A stretch of 64,000 bases of DNA from Trichlorobacter ammonificans (GCF_933509905.1 NZ_OW150024.1:2778001-2842000); one strand, 5' to 3'. Shown: positions 28,667 to 37,383, numbered from the stretch's first letter. Numbers and translations are program-made. Notes: generated from the sequence alone by a model not told the origin.

Positions 28667-30240
28667 TGTTTGCGGCGCTCACCCCTCTGCTTCGTCTGCC
28701 GGTACGGATGGCAGCTCTCCGCCGCGCCCGCAGTTTTCATAGTCGCGATCCCCGTGGAGCACAGCGGGCACTGCTGCCCTGGCTGGTGTCTCGTGCAACT
28801 GTCACGGCTTTCGGGCAACAGCACGGTTTTCCGGCCCTTGCCGGCCTGTCGCCGGAACGCTTGTACCGGCAGTATTGCCGTCAGGTGCCGATCCGTACCT
28901 ACCGCCAGTTCTGGGACAGCTATTTCGGCCCCTGCCTGCAGAACCGGCATGACGGGAAAAAGCTCGAGTTGCGTGACCTGACCTGGCCGGGCCTGATTCC
29001 CTGGTTGTGTGAAACCTCCGGCACCACGGCCCCCACAAAATACATCCCTTTCAGCAACGACATGTTTGCCGCCAACAGACGGGCAGCGCTGGATATGATG
29101 GCCTGTTATCTGGCCGCCAAACCGGAGAGCAGACTGATCGGCAACACGATGCTCTACATGGCCGGCCCCACCAGCCTGACCAGGATGGGCGACGGTGTAC
29201 AGTCCGGCGATATGAGTGCCATAACCCTGCAACAACGTCCCTTCTGGCTTGAACCGTTTGTGGAGCCGAAGGAGCCGCTCTCGTCAGCCACCTGGGAGCA
29301 GCGGCTGGGCGGCATGGCCCGCCTGCTGATTGAAGACCGGCGTATCAGGGCGATTTCCGGGGTTCCGCCCTGGATACTCCTGCTGCTGAAACAGGTTGAA
29401 CTGCTGTCAGGCCGGTCAGTGAGCAACGTATTGCCGCATCTTGAGCTGATCATCCACGGCGGTGCCAGTCTCGCTCCTTATCGGGATGAGTTTCTGACGT
29501 TGTTCGGAGAGCGGATGCCCGACCTCCTTGAACTGCTTCCATCCTCTGAAGCGTTCATGGGCTTTCAGGCGCAGGGAGAGCAGGGGATGCGTCTGACCCC
29601 TTTTTACGGCTGCTTTTTTGAATTTGTGCCAATGGAGCAGCTGGATGAAAGCGGCGCTCCACAGGCGGATGCCGTTGCGGTGCCGTTGTGGGAGGTGGTG
29701 CCGGGGCAGCGCTATGCCGTGATCCTCTCCACCTGCGCCGGACTCTGGCGCTACCATATCGGTGACACGCTGCGCTTTCTGGATACCGAACAGTACCGGA
29801 TCGAGTTCACCGGACGGGATAAGTTTCTTGACCGCTTTGAGGAAAAGGTGACCCAGGGAGAGGCTGAGGCGGCGGTGGCGGCGGCCAATGAGCAGTTGGG
29901 TATTGCTGTGCGGGAGTTCATGGTGGGGCCGGATATCGGCGCCCGGCGGCATTGCTGGGTGCTGGCCTGCCGCTCCAGGGCTGTTTCTGCGGCACAGGTA
30001 TCCGCTTTTCTTGATCGCGCGCTGATGACGGCAAATGCCGATTATGCAACATTCCGCAGCCAGGGGCGGATTCATGCGCCGCTAACGCTGCTGGCTGATG
30101 AAGATCTGATCTATCGCTGGTCACAAGAAGCGCGGGGCAAGCTGGGGGGGCAAAGCAAGATACCCCATATCGATCCCACCCCGACCGGCGGGATGGTGGC
30201 TGACCTGCGCACGTATATTCAACAGCACAGCAGCCGATAG
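28666..30240 (+). CDS. Bacterial GH3-family acyl-acid amido synthetase-like protein
   Basis: 524 residues. GH3 enzymes belong to the ANL adenylating superfamily and in plants conjugate auxin or jasmonate to amino acids. ATP-binding motif 1 reads ETSGTTAPTKYIP (about 122-134). The strand VSNVLPHLELIIHGGASLAPY, the SSEAFMGFQ segment (motif 2-like) and STCAGLWRYHIGDTLRF (motif 3, YRYxxGD-like) are all present, as is FDRFEEKVTQGEAEAAV matching the GH3 hinge. Bacterial members are mostly uncharacterised. Start ATG at 28666 shares one base with the preceding stop, giving tight translational coupling to the hydrolase. Confidence 0.88.
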   Translation: MFAALTPLLRLPVRMAALRRARSFHSRDPRGAQRALLPWLVSRATVTAFGQQHGFPALAGLSPERLYRQYCRQVPIRTYRQFWDSYFGPCLQNRHDGKKLELRDLTWPGLIPWLCETSGTTAPTKYIPFSNDMFAANRRAALDMMACYLAAKPESRLIGNTMLYMAGPTSLTRMGDGVQSGDMSAITLQQRPFWLEPFVEPKEPLSSATWEQRLGGMARLLIEDRRIRAISGVPPWILLLLKQVELLSGRSVSNVLPHLELIIHGGASLAPYRDEFLTLFGERMPDLLELLPSSEAFMGFQAQGEQGMRLTPFYGCFFEFVPMEQLDESGAPQADAVAVPLWEVVPGQRYAVILSTCAGLWRYHIGDTLRFLDTEQYRIEFTGRDKFLDRFEEKVTQGEAEAAVAAANEQLGIAVREFMVGPDIGARRHCWVLACRSRAVSAAQVSAFLDRALMTANADYATFRSQGRIHAPLTLLADEDLIYRWSQEARGKLGGQSKIPHIDPTPTGGMVADLRTYIQQHSSR

Positions 30241-30267
30241 CCGGCTGAATGTCTCGGAGGAGGAATT

Positions 30268-30750
30268 ATGCAGATTTATTTTGTACGACATGCTGAGACT
30301 GTAGAGAGTGCGGAAAACCTTCCGGACGAAATGCGGTATCTGAGTAAACGAGGACGCAAACAGATCTGTAAACAGGCTAAAAACCTGAAGGGTCACAAGG
30401 TAAAGCCCACTCTGATACTGACCAGTCCGCTGGCACGGGCAGTTCAGACAGCAGAACTGCTGGCTGCGGAGTTGAAAACTGCGCAGATTGTCGTGCACCC
30501 CAGCCTGCTGCCCGACACGGAACCGGATGTAATAGCGGAGATGATTACGGAAATAGGGCCGCTCAAGGCTCTGATGGTGGTTGGTCACGATCCGCAACTG
30601 TCTGCCGTGGCAGCGCAGCTTCTAGGCTACGAACATGTCTCCAGGTTCCAGAAGGGGAGTTGCCTTGCCCTTTCCTGGAAGCCGGGTGAACATGCCGCTT
30701 TCATGTGGTCCGCTACCAGCAACGGTAAGATCCGAAGGCATAACAGGTAG
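30268..30750 (+). CDS. sixA: SixA-like phosphohistidine phosphatase
   Basis: 160 residues. Histidine-phosphatase fold: the catalytic RHAE follows MQIYFV at the N-terminus, SPLARAVQTAELL carries the second arginine and VVGHDPQLSAVA the second histidine. SixA removes phosphate from histidine in phosphotransfer proteins such as ArcB Hpt or PTS NPr. GGAGGAGG precedes the ATG. The base composition is close to 50% GC, lower than most of the window. Confidence 0.88.
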   Translation: MQIYFVRHAETVESAENLPDEMRYLSKRGRKQICKQAKNLKGHKVKPTLILTSPLARAVQTAELLAAELKTAQIVVHPSLLPDTEPDVIAEMITEIGPLKALMVVGHDPQLSAVAAQLLGYEHVSRFQKGSCLALSWKPGEHAAFMWSATSNGKIRRHNR

Positions 30751-30774
30751 ACCGGAACGAAAGGCTTGATTGTC

Positions 30775-30972
30775 ATGACCAGCTTATCAACCGCTTATGC
30801 AGGCATTGCAAGATTGCTCAGAGAGCAGGAACTCCCGAATGCGCCGGTTGACCATCAATGGGAAGAACTGCTCTACCGACTTACCAAAATGGATGATCCC
30901 GAAATGCGGGAATACGGTATGTGTGAGCTGAACACTATCCATGAGCAGGAATCACAAACAGCCCCTTCTTAA
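30775..30972 (+). CDS. Hypothetical small protein
   Basis: 65 residues from the ATG at 30775 (a TTG nine bases earlier is in frame). It is acidic, lacks cysteine motifs or membrane segments, and has the look of a short helical protein (IARLLREQEL, HQWEELLYRL). I do not recognise it. It lies 24 bases after sixA in the AT-richer patch and may be co-transcribed. Coding status is plausible rather than certain. Confidence 0.45.
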   Translation: MTSLSTAYAGIARLLREQELPNAPVDHQWEELLYRLTKMDDPEMREYGMCELNTIHEQESQTAPS

Positions 30973-31213
30973 AAGGGGGAGCTTGACTGTCTCTGACTTC
31001 AGTCCATCGATGTACTACTGACCTGGGATGCCTTGTGGATACCTCCCATGGAATGAACTCGACCATAAAAAGTATCCGCTTTCTTCAGCATACCTCATTC
31101 TGCTGCAGGGCGTATTTATCACCAATTTGACACATGGCAGAAGCAGAACGGCAGTTATTATGTGCCACAACCTGTCAATAGGAATCTTACGATGTACAGG
31201 GAGACAAGACATC

Positions 31214-32950
31214 ATGCTGTCGTCAATTGCAATGCGCCTGAGTATTAAGACAAAGCTGCTGATATTAATTGTGTTTATTTGCCTTGGTATAGGTAGCCTT
31301 GGAGGACTTCTCTGGAAGACCTCCAGTGTGATGGGGGGATATCTTGAGGAGCTGGGCATGAAAAACTTTCCCTCTGCACGCACAGCTCAGGAACTGCAAA
31401 CCGTTAAAGCTCGCCAGGCCGCAAATCTGGCCTACTTCGTTGCTTCAAGAGATGAACGCTATCTGAAGGAGTACGAAAAAGGGAGAGAGCGATTTGATTT
31501 GCTGCTGGCGGAACTCGGCAAACATGAACAGACTGCTGAAGGCAAATCGGTCTTAGCCGAGATAGGCACGCTGAACGTAGAGTATTCTTACAAAGCAGAC
31601 GATGTCATTTCCTTGTCCCGTGGTCGCTATGGTGAAGAGGCATTCAAGACACTGGAAGAGACGCTCGGGGCGCTGGACGAGAGTATTCTTCTGTTGTCAC
31701 TGAAGATAGCAGACCGCAATACATCCTACATGGAACGCCAAAGCTCCACCGCAATGGCATCGGCTGAATGGTACAAAATCATTGCCATTGCTACTCCCTG
31801 CCTATTGATGCTCTCCCTGCTCTGGTGCTCGTTTTTGCTGGTGCGTTCAATTACCTCGTCCCTGGCAGGCGCTGTGGCAATGGCCCATGAAATTCGGAAA
31901 GGCAACCTGTCGGCCCGGGCAGCTGTGCTGAACCATGATGAAGTTGGCGAAATGGTTGCCGCCATGAACCAAATGGCTGAGCATCTTGGTCTGGCAATGA
32001 CAAGAATTTCACAAAACAGCAACAGTATTACCGGGGCCGCAGATCAGTTGCATGTCATAGCCGTGCAGACTGCGCGATCCGCCGGCCAGGCTTCCAGCCA
32101 AGCAAACACCATAGCAACCGCTGCTGAAGAGATGGCGGCCACCTCTCGTGAAATAGCCCAAAGCTGCGAAAATGCAGCTGAACAATCCAGTCAGGTTGGC
32201 ATGGCTGCAAAAAATGGTGCGGAGGTTGTGCACTCCTCCATTGCTTCCCTTGAAAAAATTGCAGAGCTGGTCAGGCAGGCAGCTGTCTCCATTGATGGGC
32301 TGGGTAAACAGAGTGAGCAGATCGGCAGCATAATACTGACCATCGGTGACATTGCTGACCAGACAAATCTGTTGGCCTTGAATGCCGCCATTGAAGCGGC
32401 GCGTGCGGGTGACCAGGGACGCGGATTTGCGGTGGTGGCTGATGAAGTTCGTGCGCTTGCGGAGCGGACGAGCACGGCGACCGGGGAGATCGAGCAGATG
32501 ATAAACGCCATACAGGATGAAACCCGTCATGCAGTGCAATACATGGAAAAAGGAGTACATGAGGTGGAACAGGGAGCATCTGACGCCGCCTGCTCAAGGG
32601 AAGCGCTGCAACATATACTTTCCCAGATAGATGCCTTGACGGAACAGGTCAACCGGATTGCCTGCGCTGCGGAAGAACAGACCAGTACCACAAGCCAGAT
32701 CAGCCAGAACATACTTGGTATCACTGAGGCGGTCGGCAGCACTGCCCATGGCGCCGAAGAGTCGGCGAATGTAATTAGACAACTGGTTGGCATGGCCAAC
32801 GGTCTTCGTGAGCAGGTTGAATACTTCAGGATGATTCCGGAGGTTGCGACCCATGATCATGGTGTCAGTCACGAAGTCGGTGACGTTAAACACCAGGGAC
32901 TTTCCATCAGAAACCTTGGTTCTGCTGCTCCCCGGCTTGTGGCGACCTGA
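31214..32950 (+). CDS. Methyl-accepting chemotaxis protein
   Basis: 578 residues from the ATG at 31214. TM1 ([20 protein letters not shown]) is followed by a periplasmic helical-bundle sensor of about 180 residues, TM2 ([22 protein letters not shown]), a HAMP domain ([17 protein letters not shown]...) and the cytoplasmic signalling domain with the invariant tip [19 protein letters not shown] and [15 protein letters not shown]. It would signal through a CheA/CheW pair encoded elsewhere; the ligand is unknown. Base composition is roughly 45-50% GC by eye against more than 60% for its neighbours, and codon use differs accordingly. The open frame extends 62 codons upstream, but GGGAG precedes the chosen ATG. 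Confidence 0.93.
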   Translation: MLSSIAMRLSIKTKLLILIVFICLGIGSLGGLLWKTSSVMGGYLEELGMKNFPSARTAQELQTVKARQAANLAYFVASRDERYLKEYEKGRERFDLLLAELGKHEQTAEGKSVLAEIGTLNVEYSYKADDVISLSRGRYGEEAFKTLEETLGALDESILLLSLKIADRNTSYMERQSSTAMASAEWYKIIAIATPCLLMLSLLWCSFLLVRSITSSLAGAVAMAHEIRKGNLSARAAVLNHDEVGEMVAAMNQMAEHLGLAMTRISQNSNSITGAADQLHVIAVQTARSAGQASSQANTIATAAEEMAATSREIAQSCENAAEQSSQVGMAAKNGAEVVHSSIASLEKIAELVRQAAVSIDGLGKQSEQIGSIILTIGDIADQTNLLALNAAIEAARAGDQGRGFAVVADEVRALAERTSTATGEIEQMINAIQDETRHAVQYMEKGVHEVEQGASDAACSREALQHILSQIDALTEQVNRIACAAEEQTSTTSQISQNILGITEAVGSTAHGAEESANVIRQLVGMANGLREQVEYFRMIPEVATHDHGVSHEVGDVKHQGLSIRNLGSAAPRLVAT

Positions 32951-33023
32951 TTCCGCCATACGGCTCTACGTCAGCGGATCGTCCGGGCCTCTGGAGGCAA
33001 AACCGGACCGGGTCTGGAGAGGA

Positions 33024-34115
33024 TTAAATATATTCGTGGTGAATATCCTGGAACTGTTCCTCAAGTGAGAGGAACGCCTTGACCAGCTCCGGGTCAAAGT
33101 GGGTTCCGTCTCCTTCCAGCAGCATCATCCGCACTTTTTCGTGTCCGTATCCCTTGCGGTAGCAGCGGTCGGAGCGCAATGCATCGTAAAAATCAGCCAC
33201 CGCCATGATCCGGGCCGGTAACGGGATGTTCCGTCCCACCAGGCCGTCGGGATACCCGGTGCCGTTCCAGCGCTCGTGATGGTACAGGGCGATCTCGATA
33301 CCCATGCCGATGAAGGTATTGCCGCAGTAGAGGTTGTACACCTGCTGCAGGTTTTCGGCCCCCAGCACGGTGTGGCTTTTCATGATCTCGAATTCGTCCT
33401 GCGTCAGGGGACCGGGTTTCAACAGGATGCGGTCCGGAATGGCTACTTTGCCGATATCGTGCAGCGGTGAGGCATGCTGGATGCAGTCCACGAACTCGGG
33501 GGTGATGTAGTGGCTGTAGGGGGAGCCGTCCCCCAGGCGGATCGCCAGCAGGCGGCAAAACTCCCGCACCCGCTCCAGATGGGCGCCGGTATCCTCGTCC
33601 CGTTGCTCGGCCAGCTTTGCCAGGGCAAAAATGGTGGCCTGTTGGGCATCGGAGATTTCCCGCACCTTCTTCTCCACCATCTGCTGAAACTTCAACTTCC
33701 CTTCCAGCATGCAGAGATTGAGGAACACCGCGATCCTGGCCCGCAGCTCCTCGAAGTGAAACGGCTTGGTGATGAAATCAACCGCCCCCAGATGGAAGGC
33801 ACGCATCTTGTTCGCCGGGTCCGGGTCATCACTGAGCATGATGACCGGAATGTCGCGCAGCCTGATATCCTGTTTCAACTGGCGGCAGAACAGGTAGGCA
33901 TCGGTATCGACAATGTTGGTGGCCAACAGGATCAGGTCGGGCAGGTAGTTACGCAAGGCGGACAGGGCAATGGAGCCGGTGGGGAAGACCACCACCTCGT
34001 TGCCGTGCACCACCAGCAGTGTATTCAGCAGGGCAAGGGTGGTGGGATCGTCATCAACCACCATAATCTTTGCCTTCTGCAACTGTTGCGACGCTTGAAG
34101 CCGCTCAACATCCAT
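33024..34115 (-). CDS. HD-GYP phosphodiesterase with an atypical receiver domain
   Basis: 363 residues. An N-terminal CheY-like receiver (about 15-135) keeps the acidic triplet VVDDDP and the lysine of FITKPF, but the phosphoacceptor position reads LILLATN, with alanine (about A65) instead of aspartate. A helical linker leads to a complete HD-GYP domain (about 165-350): HLERVREFC, LHDIGKVAIPD, SHTVLGAENL, HHERWNGTGYPDGL and ARIMAVADFYDAL. HD-GYP enzymes hydrolyse c-di-GMP, and some hydrolyse 3',3'-cGAMP. Transcription is probably set by the GEMM riboswitch and terminator immediately upstream rather than by phosphorylation. The start at 34115 lies 25 bases after the terminator U-run. Confidence 0.93.
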   Translation of the reverse strand: MDVERLQASQQLQKAKIMVVDDDPTTLALLNTLLVVHGNEVVVFPTGSIALSALRNYLPDLILLATNIVDTDAYLFCRQLKQDIRLRDIPVIMLSDDPDPANKMRAFHLGAVDFITKPFHFEELRARIAVFLNLCMLEGKLKFQQMVEKKVREISDAQQATIFALAKLAEQRDEDTGAHLERVREFCRLLAIRLGDGSPYSHYITPEFVDCIQHASPLHDIGKVAIPDRILLKPGPLTQDEFEIMKSHTVLGAENLQQVYNLYCGNTFIGMGIEIALYHHERWNGTGYPDGLVGRNIPLPARIMAVADFYDALRSDRCYRKGYGHEKVRMMLLEGDGTHFDPELVKAFLSLEEQFQDIHHEYI

Positions 34116-34140
34116 TGCCTATATCCTTGCAACCACGAAC

Positions 34141-34169
34141 AAAAAAACCCTTCCGGCTGCGGGGAAGGG
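34141..34169 (-). terminator. riboswitch-controlled intrinsic terminator
   Basis: Minus strand: CCCTTCC (34169-34163), an eight-base loop, GGAAGGG and seven T, between the GEMM aptamer and the HD-GYP start codon. The 5' arm shares its CCC (34167-34169) with an alternative upstream hairpin, as expected of an expression platform. Confidence 0.85.
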
Positions 34170-34195
34170 CGAAAAAGCGTTGTGCGTTTTTGCCC
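34167..34195 (-). promoter_or_regulatory. candidate antiterminator hairpin
   Basis: Minus strand: GGGCAAAAACGC (34195-34184) can pair with GCTTTTTCGCCC (34178-34167), with small bulges. This uses the CCC of the terminator's 5' arm, so the two structures exclude each other. It also reaches the 3' end of the aptamer P1 stem, which would let ligand binding decide between them. Confidence 0.5.
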
Positions 34196-34282
34196 TCTCT
34201 TCGGCAACCCGGCGGTCCTTACCTGAAGGATCCGTGGCTTTGCGTCCCTCGATTACTCAAGGTTTGCTCGTGAACGGAGAGG
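34194..34282 (-). ncRNA. GEMM-I cyclic dinucleotide riboswitch, A20 (cGAMP-type) variant
   Basis: The minus strand carries GAGCAAACC, a P2-type stem CCTTGA/TCGAGG closed by the GNRA loop GTAA, the invariant GGGACGCAAAGCC, a second stem CGG-A-TCC/GGA-CCG-CCG with an internal tetraloop-receptor-like loop, and CGGGTTGCCGA. P1 can form between CCTCT and AGAGG at the two ends. This matches the GEMM-I (c-di-GMP-I) consensus. Aligned with the V. cholerae Vc2 aptamer (GGGCAAACC), the base equivalent to G20 is A; this is the substitution known from Geobacter GEMM-Ib riboswitches that respond to 3',3'-cGAMP. It controls the HD-GYP gene. Confidence 0.9.
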
Positions 34283-34301
34283 TAACTGTCTTGTATTGCT
34301 G

Positions 34302-34330
34302 TTAATACTCTGCTTCCTCCCCCCTGTCAA
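34302..34330 (-). promoter_or_regulatory. sigma-70 promoter of the riboswitch/HD-GYP transcript
   Basis: Minus strand: TTGACA (34330-34325), 17-base spacer, TATTAA (34307-34302). The expected start, about seven bases on, is a dozen bases before the aptamer P1 stem. Confidence 0.75.
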
Positions 34331-34477
34331 ACGTTTATTGCGCCGCTGTCGGCGCCGTCTCAGCCACAGTTCACCAACCTTTTTCCGACCCGTAACACAG
34401 TTGTCACAATCCAGGAGTAGCGTGAACAGCGTTGCAACAGTGCATGCAGAGCACACATTCCAAAGGAGACCATACCC

Positions 34478-35467
34478 ATGCTCAAGAAAGCGATTCTGGC
34501 AGCCTGCCTCACCCTGAGCTGCGCCGCCGCGGCCCAGGCCAACACCCTGGTCAAGATCGACGGCTCCAGCACCGTCTACCCCCTTACCGAAGCAGTGGCC
34601 GAGGAGTTCCAGAAAGGAAAGAAAGGAGCTGTCAGGGTAACGGTCGGCATCTCCGGCACCGGCGGCGGGTTCAAGAAGTTCTGCCGCGGCGAGATCGACA
34701 TTTCCGACGCTTCGCGTCCGATCCTGAAGAAGGAGATGGAAGCCTGCGCGGCGGCCGGCATCAAGTACATCGAACTGCCGGTGGCCTACGACGCTCTGAC
34801 CGTGGTGGTGAACCCCCAGAACAGCTTCATCAAGACCATGACCGTGGAGGAACTGAAAAAAATCTGGGAGCCGACTGCCCAGGGCAAGATCACCAAGTGG
34901 AACCAGGTCAATCCGTCCTGGCCCGATCTGCCGATCAAGCTGTTCGGCGCCGGTGCCGACTCCGGTACCTTCGATTACTTCACCGAGGCGATCGTGGGCA
35001 AGTCCAAGTCCAGCCGCGGCGACTTCACCGCCAGCGAGGACGACAACGTGCTGGTACAGGGCGTTTCTCGCGACAAGGGGGCCCTGGGCTTCTTCGGCTA
35101 CTCCTACTACGCCGAGAACACCAAGAAGCTGAAGGCGGTTGCCATCGCCGAGAAGGCCGGCAAGTCGGGAGTGCTGCCCTCCTTTGATACGGTCAAGAAC
35201 GGCACCTACCAGCCCCTCTCCCGCCCGGTCTTCATCTACGTGAGTGCCAAGTCCCTGGAGAAACCCGAAGTAAGAGAATTCGTTGATTTCTACCTGGCCA
35301 ACGCCGCCAAGTACGCCAAGGCGGTCAAGATGGTGGGGCTGCCCGACAAGGCGTACAAGCAGACCCAGTCCAACTTCAAGGCCAAGAAGACCGGCACCGG
35401 TTTCGGCGGTGTCCCCGAAGTGGGCGTCTCCGTCGAGGAGCTGCTGCAGCGGGAAGGCAAGCACTGA
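34478..35467 (+). CDS. pstS: Phosphate ABC transporter substrate-binding protein PstS
   Basis: 329 residues. Signal peptide (cleavage near AAAAQA), then the PstS/SphX fold: [45 protein letters not shown] and [16 protein letters not shown] supply the phosphate-binding loops. It is the periplasmic phosphate receptor for PstC-PstA-PstB. AAGGAGA precedes the ATG. A large hairpin follows the gene, suited to keeping pstS transcript in excess. Only one half-site resembling a Pho box was seen upstream. Confidence 0.95.
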   Translation: MLKKAILAACLTLSCAAAAQANTLVKIDGSSTVYPLTEAVAEEFQKGKKGAVRVTVGISGTGGGFKKFCRGEIDISDASRPILKKEMEACAAAGIKYIELPVAYDALTVVVNPQNSFIKTMTVEELKKIWEPTAQGKITKWNQVNPSWPDLPIKLFGAGADSGTFDYFTEAIVGKSKSSRGDFTASEDDNVLVQGVSRDKGALGFFGYSYYAENTKKLKAVAIAEKAGKSGVLPSFDTVKNGTYQPLSRPVFIYVSAKSLEKPEVREFVDFYLANAAKYAKAVKMVGLPDKAYKQTQSNFKAKKTGTGFGGVPEVGVSVEELLQREGKH

Positions 35468-35489
35468 CAGCTCAGGAGCAGGCTGGACG

Positions 35490-35525
35490 CGGCGGAGGGG
35501 CGGTGCACATGGCGCCCCTCCGCCG
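35490..35525 (+). promoter_or_regulatory. stable intercistronic hairpin between pstS and pstC
   Basis: A 13-bp perfect stem, CGGCGGAGGGGCG (35490-35502) paired with CGCCCCTCCGCCG (35513-35525), loop of ten. Only a short T stretch follows, so it probably attenuates transcription or protects the pstS 3' end from exonucleases rather than stopping all transcription. Confidence 0.75.
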
Positions 35526-35551
35526 GCTATTTTCACACCCCGGAGTATCCT

Positions 35552-36463
35552 GTGGACACCAACACAAACCGACTGGCCCATAAACCGCTGCGCCATATCA
35601 AAGAGCGGATCATCGAACTGGGGCTGTTTCTCGCCGCCTCCATCTCCGTGGCCACCACCTTCGCCATCGTCGCCATCCTGGTGTACGAATCGATCCCCCT
35701 GTTCAAGGTGGTTTCCCTCTGGACGTTTCTCACCGACACCCAGTGGACCCCGCTGTTCGATGATGCCCACTACGGCATCATGACCCTGGTGGCCGGCACC
35801 CTGGTCACCACCCTGGTGGCGCTGGCGGTGGCGATTCCCATGGGAACCGTCATCGCCATCTACCTGAGCGAGTTCGCTCCCCACCGGGTGCGGGAAAGCG
35901 TCAAACCGTTCCTGGAACTGCTGGGAGCCGTCCCCACGGTGGTGTACGGCTACTTCGCCCTGATCTTCGTCACCCCCCTGCTGCAGAAACTGATGCCGGA
36001 ACTTCCCGGCTTCAACATGCTTTCCGCCGGCCTGGTGATGGGAATCATGATCATTCCCTACGTCAGCTCGGTCAGCGAGGATGCCATGCGGGCGGTGCCG
36101 ATGCATATCCGCGAAGGTTCCTACGCCATGGGGGCCACCCGCTTCCAGACCGCCACCCGGGTGGTGGTACCCGGCGCCTTTTCCGGCATCGCCGCCGCCT
36201 ACATCCTGGGAATTTCCCGGGCCGTGGGGGAAACCATGATCGTGGCCGTGGCCGCCGGCATGCAGCCCAACCTGACCCTGAACCCCCTGGAGCCGGCCGC
36301 CACCATCAGCTCCTACATCGTACAGGTGGCCCTGGGGGATCTGCCCCACGGCAGCATCGGCTACCAGACCATCTTCGCCGCCGGTCTGACCCTGATGCTG
36401 ATTACACTGGTCTTCAACGTACTGGGCTACTGGCTGTCACGCAAATTCCGGGAGGTGTACTGA
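35552..36463 (+). CDS. pstC: Phosphate ABC transporter permease PstC
   Basis: 303 residues, six membrane helices, with the permease EAA loop around EDAMRAVPMHIREGSYAMGATRFQTATRVVVPGAFSGI (about 170-210) and ISRAVGETMIVAVAAG. It starts at a GTG with CGGAG upstream. Its stop overlaps the pstA start (TGATG). Confidence 0.95.
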   Translation: MDTNTNRLAHKPLRHIKERIIELGLFLAASISVATTFAIVAILVYESIPLFKVVSLWTFLTDTQWTPLFDDAHYGIMTLVAGTLVTTLVALAVAIPMGTVIAIYLSEFAPHRVRESVKPFLELLGAVPTVVYGYFALIFVTPLLQKLMPELPGFNMLSAGLVMGIMIIPYVSSVSEDAMRAVPMHIREGSYAMGATRFQTATRVVVPGAFSGIAAAYILGISRAVGETMIVAVAAGMQPNLTLNPLEPAATISSYIVQVALGDLPHGSIGYQTIFAAGLTLMLITLVFNVLGYWLSRKFREVY

Positions 36464-37383
36464 TGCGTTTCACCCTTGACGAGATGCGGGGCATCATCGC
36501 CCGCCACAAGCGATGGGATCATCTGTTCGCCCTGTTCGGCATCTGTTGCCTGCTGGTGGGAATCCTGACCCTGGTGGTACTGTTCGCCCAACTGTTCCTG
36601 CAGGGTATGGAACGGCTCACCCCCCAGTTCTTCACTTCCTTCCCCTCCCGGTTGCCGGAAAACGCCGGCATCCTCTCCGCCTGGGTGGGAACCATGGCGG
36701 TGATGCTGGTCACCGCCGTCACCGCCGTTCCCCTGGGGGTGGCCGCCGCCGTCTACCTGGAAGAATACGCACCCCGCAACTGGATGACCGCCATCATCGA
36801 GATCAACGTCACCAATCTGGCCGGCGTCCCTTCCATTGTCTATGGCTTGCTGGCCCTGGGCCTGTTCGTCTATCAGTTCGGTTTCGGCCAGAGCATCCTC
36901 TCCGCCGGCCTCACCCTGGCGCTGCTGATCCTGCCGGTGGTGATCGTGGCCACCCGGGAGGCGCTGCGGGCAGTACCGGGCAGCATCCGTGAGGCGGCCT
37001 ACGCCCTGGGTGCCACCCGTTGGCAGATGGTCTCCGGTCACCTGTTGCCCTATTCGTCGGCAGGGATTCTCACCGGCATGATCATCGGCCTTTCCCGGGC
37101 CATCGGCGAGACAGCGCCGATCATCACCATCGGGGCGCTCACCTTCATCGCCTTTCTACCCAGTTCACCCGTTACCGCCGAATTTCCCTTCATCTCCTTT
37201 GCCTGGCTGAAGGACCCGTTCACGGTGATGCCGATCCAGATGTTCAACTGGACCTCGCGGCCGGAGGAGGCGTTCCAGCTGAACGCCGCCGCAGCCGGGG
37301 TGGTGCTGCTGGTCATGACCCTGGCCATGAACGGCCTGGCCATCTGGCTGCGCTACCGTATCCGCAGGAGAATAAAGTGGTAA
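36463..37383 (+). CDS. pstA: Phosphate ABC transporter permease PstA
   Basis: 306 residues, six membrane helices. The EAA-type loop is REALRAVPGSIREAAYALGATRWQMV, and LSRAIGETAPIITIGAL follows, both standard for PstA. It pairs with PstC to form the phosphate channel. One-base overlap with pstC. Confidence 0.95.
   Translation: MRFTLDEMRGIIARHKRWDHLFALFGICCLLVGILTLVVLFAQLFLQGMERLTPQFFTSFPSRLPENAGILSAWVGTMAVMLVTAVTAVPLGVAAAVYLEEYAPRNWMTAIIEINVTNLAGVPSIVYGLLALGLFVYQFGFGQSILSAGLTLALLILPVVIVATREALRAVPGSIREAAYALGATRWQMVSGHLLPYSSAGILTGMIIGLSRAIGETAPIITIGALTFIAFLPSSPVTAEFPFISFAWLKDPFTVMPIQMFNWTSRPEEAFQLNAAAAGVVLLVMTLAMNGLAIWLRYRIRRRIKW

Noticed and set aside
30973-31213. Regulatory RNA upstream of the chemoreceptor
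   Set aside because: The 241-base gap has a small CCCCTT/AAGGGG hairpin and a TTGACA without a well-placed -10, but no GEMM or other riboswitch core.
34395-34430. Possible Pho box upstream of pstS
   Set aside because: Only one CTGTCA-like half-site (TTGTCAC) is visible, without the second repeat at an 11-base period, so PhoB binding is not supported.
34253-36349. 698-codon minus-strand open frame over pstS/pstC
   Set aside because: Gly/His-rich translation typical of a GC-rich antisense frame; pstS and pstC are unambiguous on the plus strand.
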